The notes under the pieces are model-generated. The model was not told where the DNA came from. It was given only the letters and a program-made list of their open reading frames with translations, and searched no databases. The translations under genes were made by a program, and so were the position numbers. Below are positions 4,982-5,860 of a stretch of DNA of 5,860 nucleotides, in pieces; position 1 is the first letter of the stretch, and each line of letters starts with the position of its first letter. Source of the stretch: Acidimicrobiia bacterium (GTDB lineage Bacteria > Actinomycetota > Acidimicrobiia > Acidimicrobiales > Acidimicrobilacustridaceae); the NCBI GenBank assembly GCA_018882825.1, contig VERC01000163.1, forward strand, positions 1-5,860, given 5' to 3'.

Positions 4982-5860
4982 ATGACTCGATTCCTCCTGA
5001 CCAAGCGGTTCGTGGTGCTCTGGGCCATCGCAGTGGGTCTGTACATCTTCGGATGGGCGACCAAGTGGACGTTCGATCCCCGCACCGCTGGCGCGTACTG
5101 GGGTGGGAGGTTCTTCAGCGCTCAGGCCGACGCCATCCTCAACGGTCGACTGTGGATCGACGGGAAGTACCTTCCCGGAGAGTGCTACTTCTCCGACGGG
5201 AAGTGCTACGGGTACTACGGCATCATTCCGAGCATTCCACGTTTGGCGCTCGTGCCGTTCCTCGGGATCAAGGCCTCCGAGATGTCGGCAGTCTTCGTCG
5301 CCCTCTCCGCAGGGGCAGCGATGTGGGGTGCTCTTGATCTCTGTCGACGTGTGTTGGCACGTGTACTCCCCGAAGGTGGGGGAGTCGCATCGGCTTACCT
5401 GGCGCTTGCCGCAGTTGTACTCGGCCCGGGCAGCGTCATGGTGCTGCTTGCCGACCCATACATGTACCACGAGTCGATCCTCTGGTCGATTGCGGCAACG
5501 ATGATCGGCGTCAATCTGTTCTGGAGATGGTGGTCCGAACGCCGCACGAGTCAGTTCGTCGGGGCCACGATCGCCTTCGTCATCGCTGCGGGCTCGCGGC
5601 CGACCGTGATGTTCGTGGCCTTAGTGCTCGCACTCGGAGTTGTCGTCGCCGCTTATCGCAGTCGGCAACTCAGTCTGGGCGTGGTTGCATCGGCCGCCGC
5701 TCTCGGAGTCCTCCCGATCCTGTGGGTCACGGGCGTGTTGTTCGCGAAGTTCGGCACACCGCTTCCCAACGACGACAACTACGAGGGACTCTCGTACATC
5801 TATGTCCAGTACATCATCAGCAACAACGGACGATGGCAGCAGTTCAGCCCGCGCTACATG
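4982..5860 (+). CDS. Polytopic membrane protein, N-terminal 293 residues (possible GT-C glycosyltransferase)
   Basis: Translation from ATG 4982 stays open to the last base of the window, so the C-terminus is missing. One hydrophobic helix (about 9-27) is followed by a long non-membrane loop (28-80) containing D32-P-R, D50-A-I-L-N-G-R-L-W, D60-G-K, E67-C68, D72-G-K-C75, and YGYYGIIPSIPRL (76-88). Further helices lie near 88-96, 101-118, 136-156, 166-181, 192-203, 208-225 and 232-254. An acidic loop after TM1 and a cluster of later helices is the layout of GT-C enzymes that use polyprenyl-phosphate sugars. The DGKCYGYYG...PRL and YHESILW (162-168) segments resemble uncharacterised actinobacterial membrane proteins I cannot name. 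C68 and C75 could form a disulfide in the exported loop. Codons ending in A or T are much commoner than in neighbouring genes, including a TTA at 5621-5623 and an AGA Arg, suggesting different ancestry. Membrane protein is certain; the enzyme class is tentative. Confidence 0.8.
   Translation, partial: MTRFLLTKRFVVLWAIAVGLYIFGWATKWTFDPRTAGAYWGGRFFSAQADAILNGRLWIDGKYLPGECYFSDGKCYGYYGIIPSIPRLALVPFLGIKASEMSAVFVALSAGAAMWGALDLCRRVLARVLPEGGGVASAYLALAAVVLGPGSVMVLLADPYMYHESILWSIAATMIGVNLFWRWWSERRTSQFVGATIAFVIAAGSRPTVMFVALVLALGVVVAAYRSRQLSLGVVASAAALGVLPILWVTGVLFAKFGTPLPNDDNYEGLSYIYVQYIISNNGRWQQFSPRYM

Noticed and set aside
4877..5470. Upstream extension of the SDR frame that would give a 455-residue protein
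   Set aside because: It overlaps the divergent membrane protein gene, shows no SDR or other domain character, and a good Shine-Dalgarno plus GTG at 4876 gives a normal-length SDR.
1..5860. tRNA genes, CRISPR arrays, insertion sequences, long direct repeats
   Set aside because: Looked for by eye on both strands and none found; no transposase-like protein and no repeat-spacer periodicity.

Overview
The window is GC-rich bacterial DNA with strongly G/C-ending codons, GTG starts on three of the five complete genes, little Shine-Dalgarno sequence before several genes, and a LivK-type lipoprotein gene. This suggests a high-GC actinobacterium, possibly of the Acidimicrobiia. That placement is inferred from style and gene content, not from a marker gene.

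Layout. Positions 1-211 hold the C-terminal end of a CBS-domain protein, followed after 11 bases by a complete Nramp-superfamily transporter (223-1509); the two probably form one metal-transport operon. In the transporter the usual transition-metal site is rewritten: the TM1 Asp is kept, but the TM1 Asn, the TM6 Met and the TM3 Glu are replaced. This points to a magnesium-type (NRMT-like) substrate rather than Mn/Fe. Next come two short genes on the same strand, a small cupin (1541-1912) and an NTF2/SnoaL-like protein (1973-2476). Each starts exactly 6 bases after a similar -10-like hexamer and has no evident ribosome-binding site, so both look leaderless.

A separate transcription unit follows: a -35/-10 promoter with 17-base spacing (2491-2519), a GC-rich leader, a good Shine-Dalgarno, and a secreted lipoprotein of the branched-chain-amino-acid/amide-binding type (2610-4025) with ten cysteines beyond the lipidated one. 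No permease or ATPase gene lies beside it. It ends at a strong 17-bp hairpin (4052-4089) in the gap between convergent genes. On the minus strand is a classical short-chain dehydrogenase/reductase (4103-4876). Divergent from it, an incomplete polytopic membrane protein (from 4982, running off the window end) begins. Its architecture hints at a GT-C-type glycosyltransferase, and its codon use is visibly less GC-biased than that of its neighbours.

How the genes work together: only the CBS protein and the Nramp-like transporter make a convincing functional pair. The NTF2-like protein, substrate-binding protein and SDR could belong to uptake and catabolism of an organic substrate, but this rests on proximity alone. 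I see no tRNA, rRNA, CRISPR array, insertion sequence or defence system, and no clearly new multi-gene system. The most interesting points are the altered Nramp metal site, the paired leaderless promoter motif, and the unusual membrane protein at the right edge.
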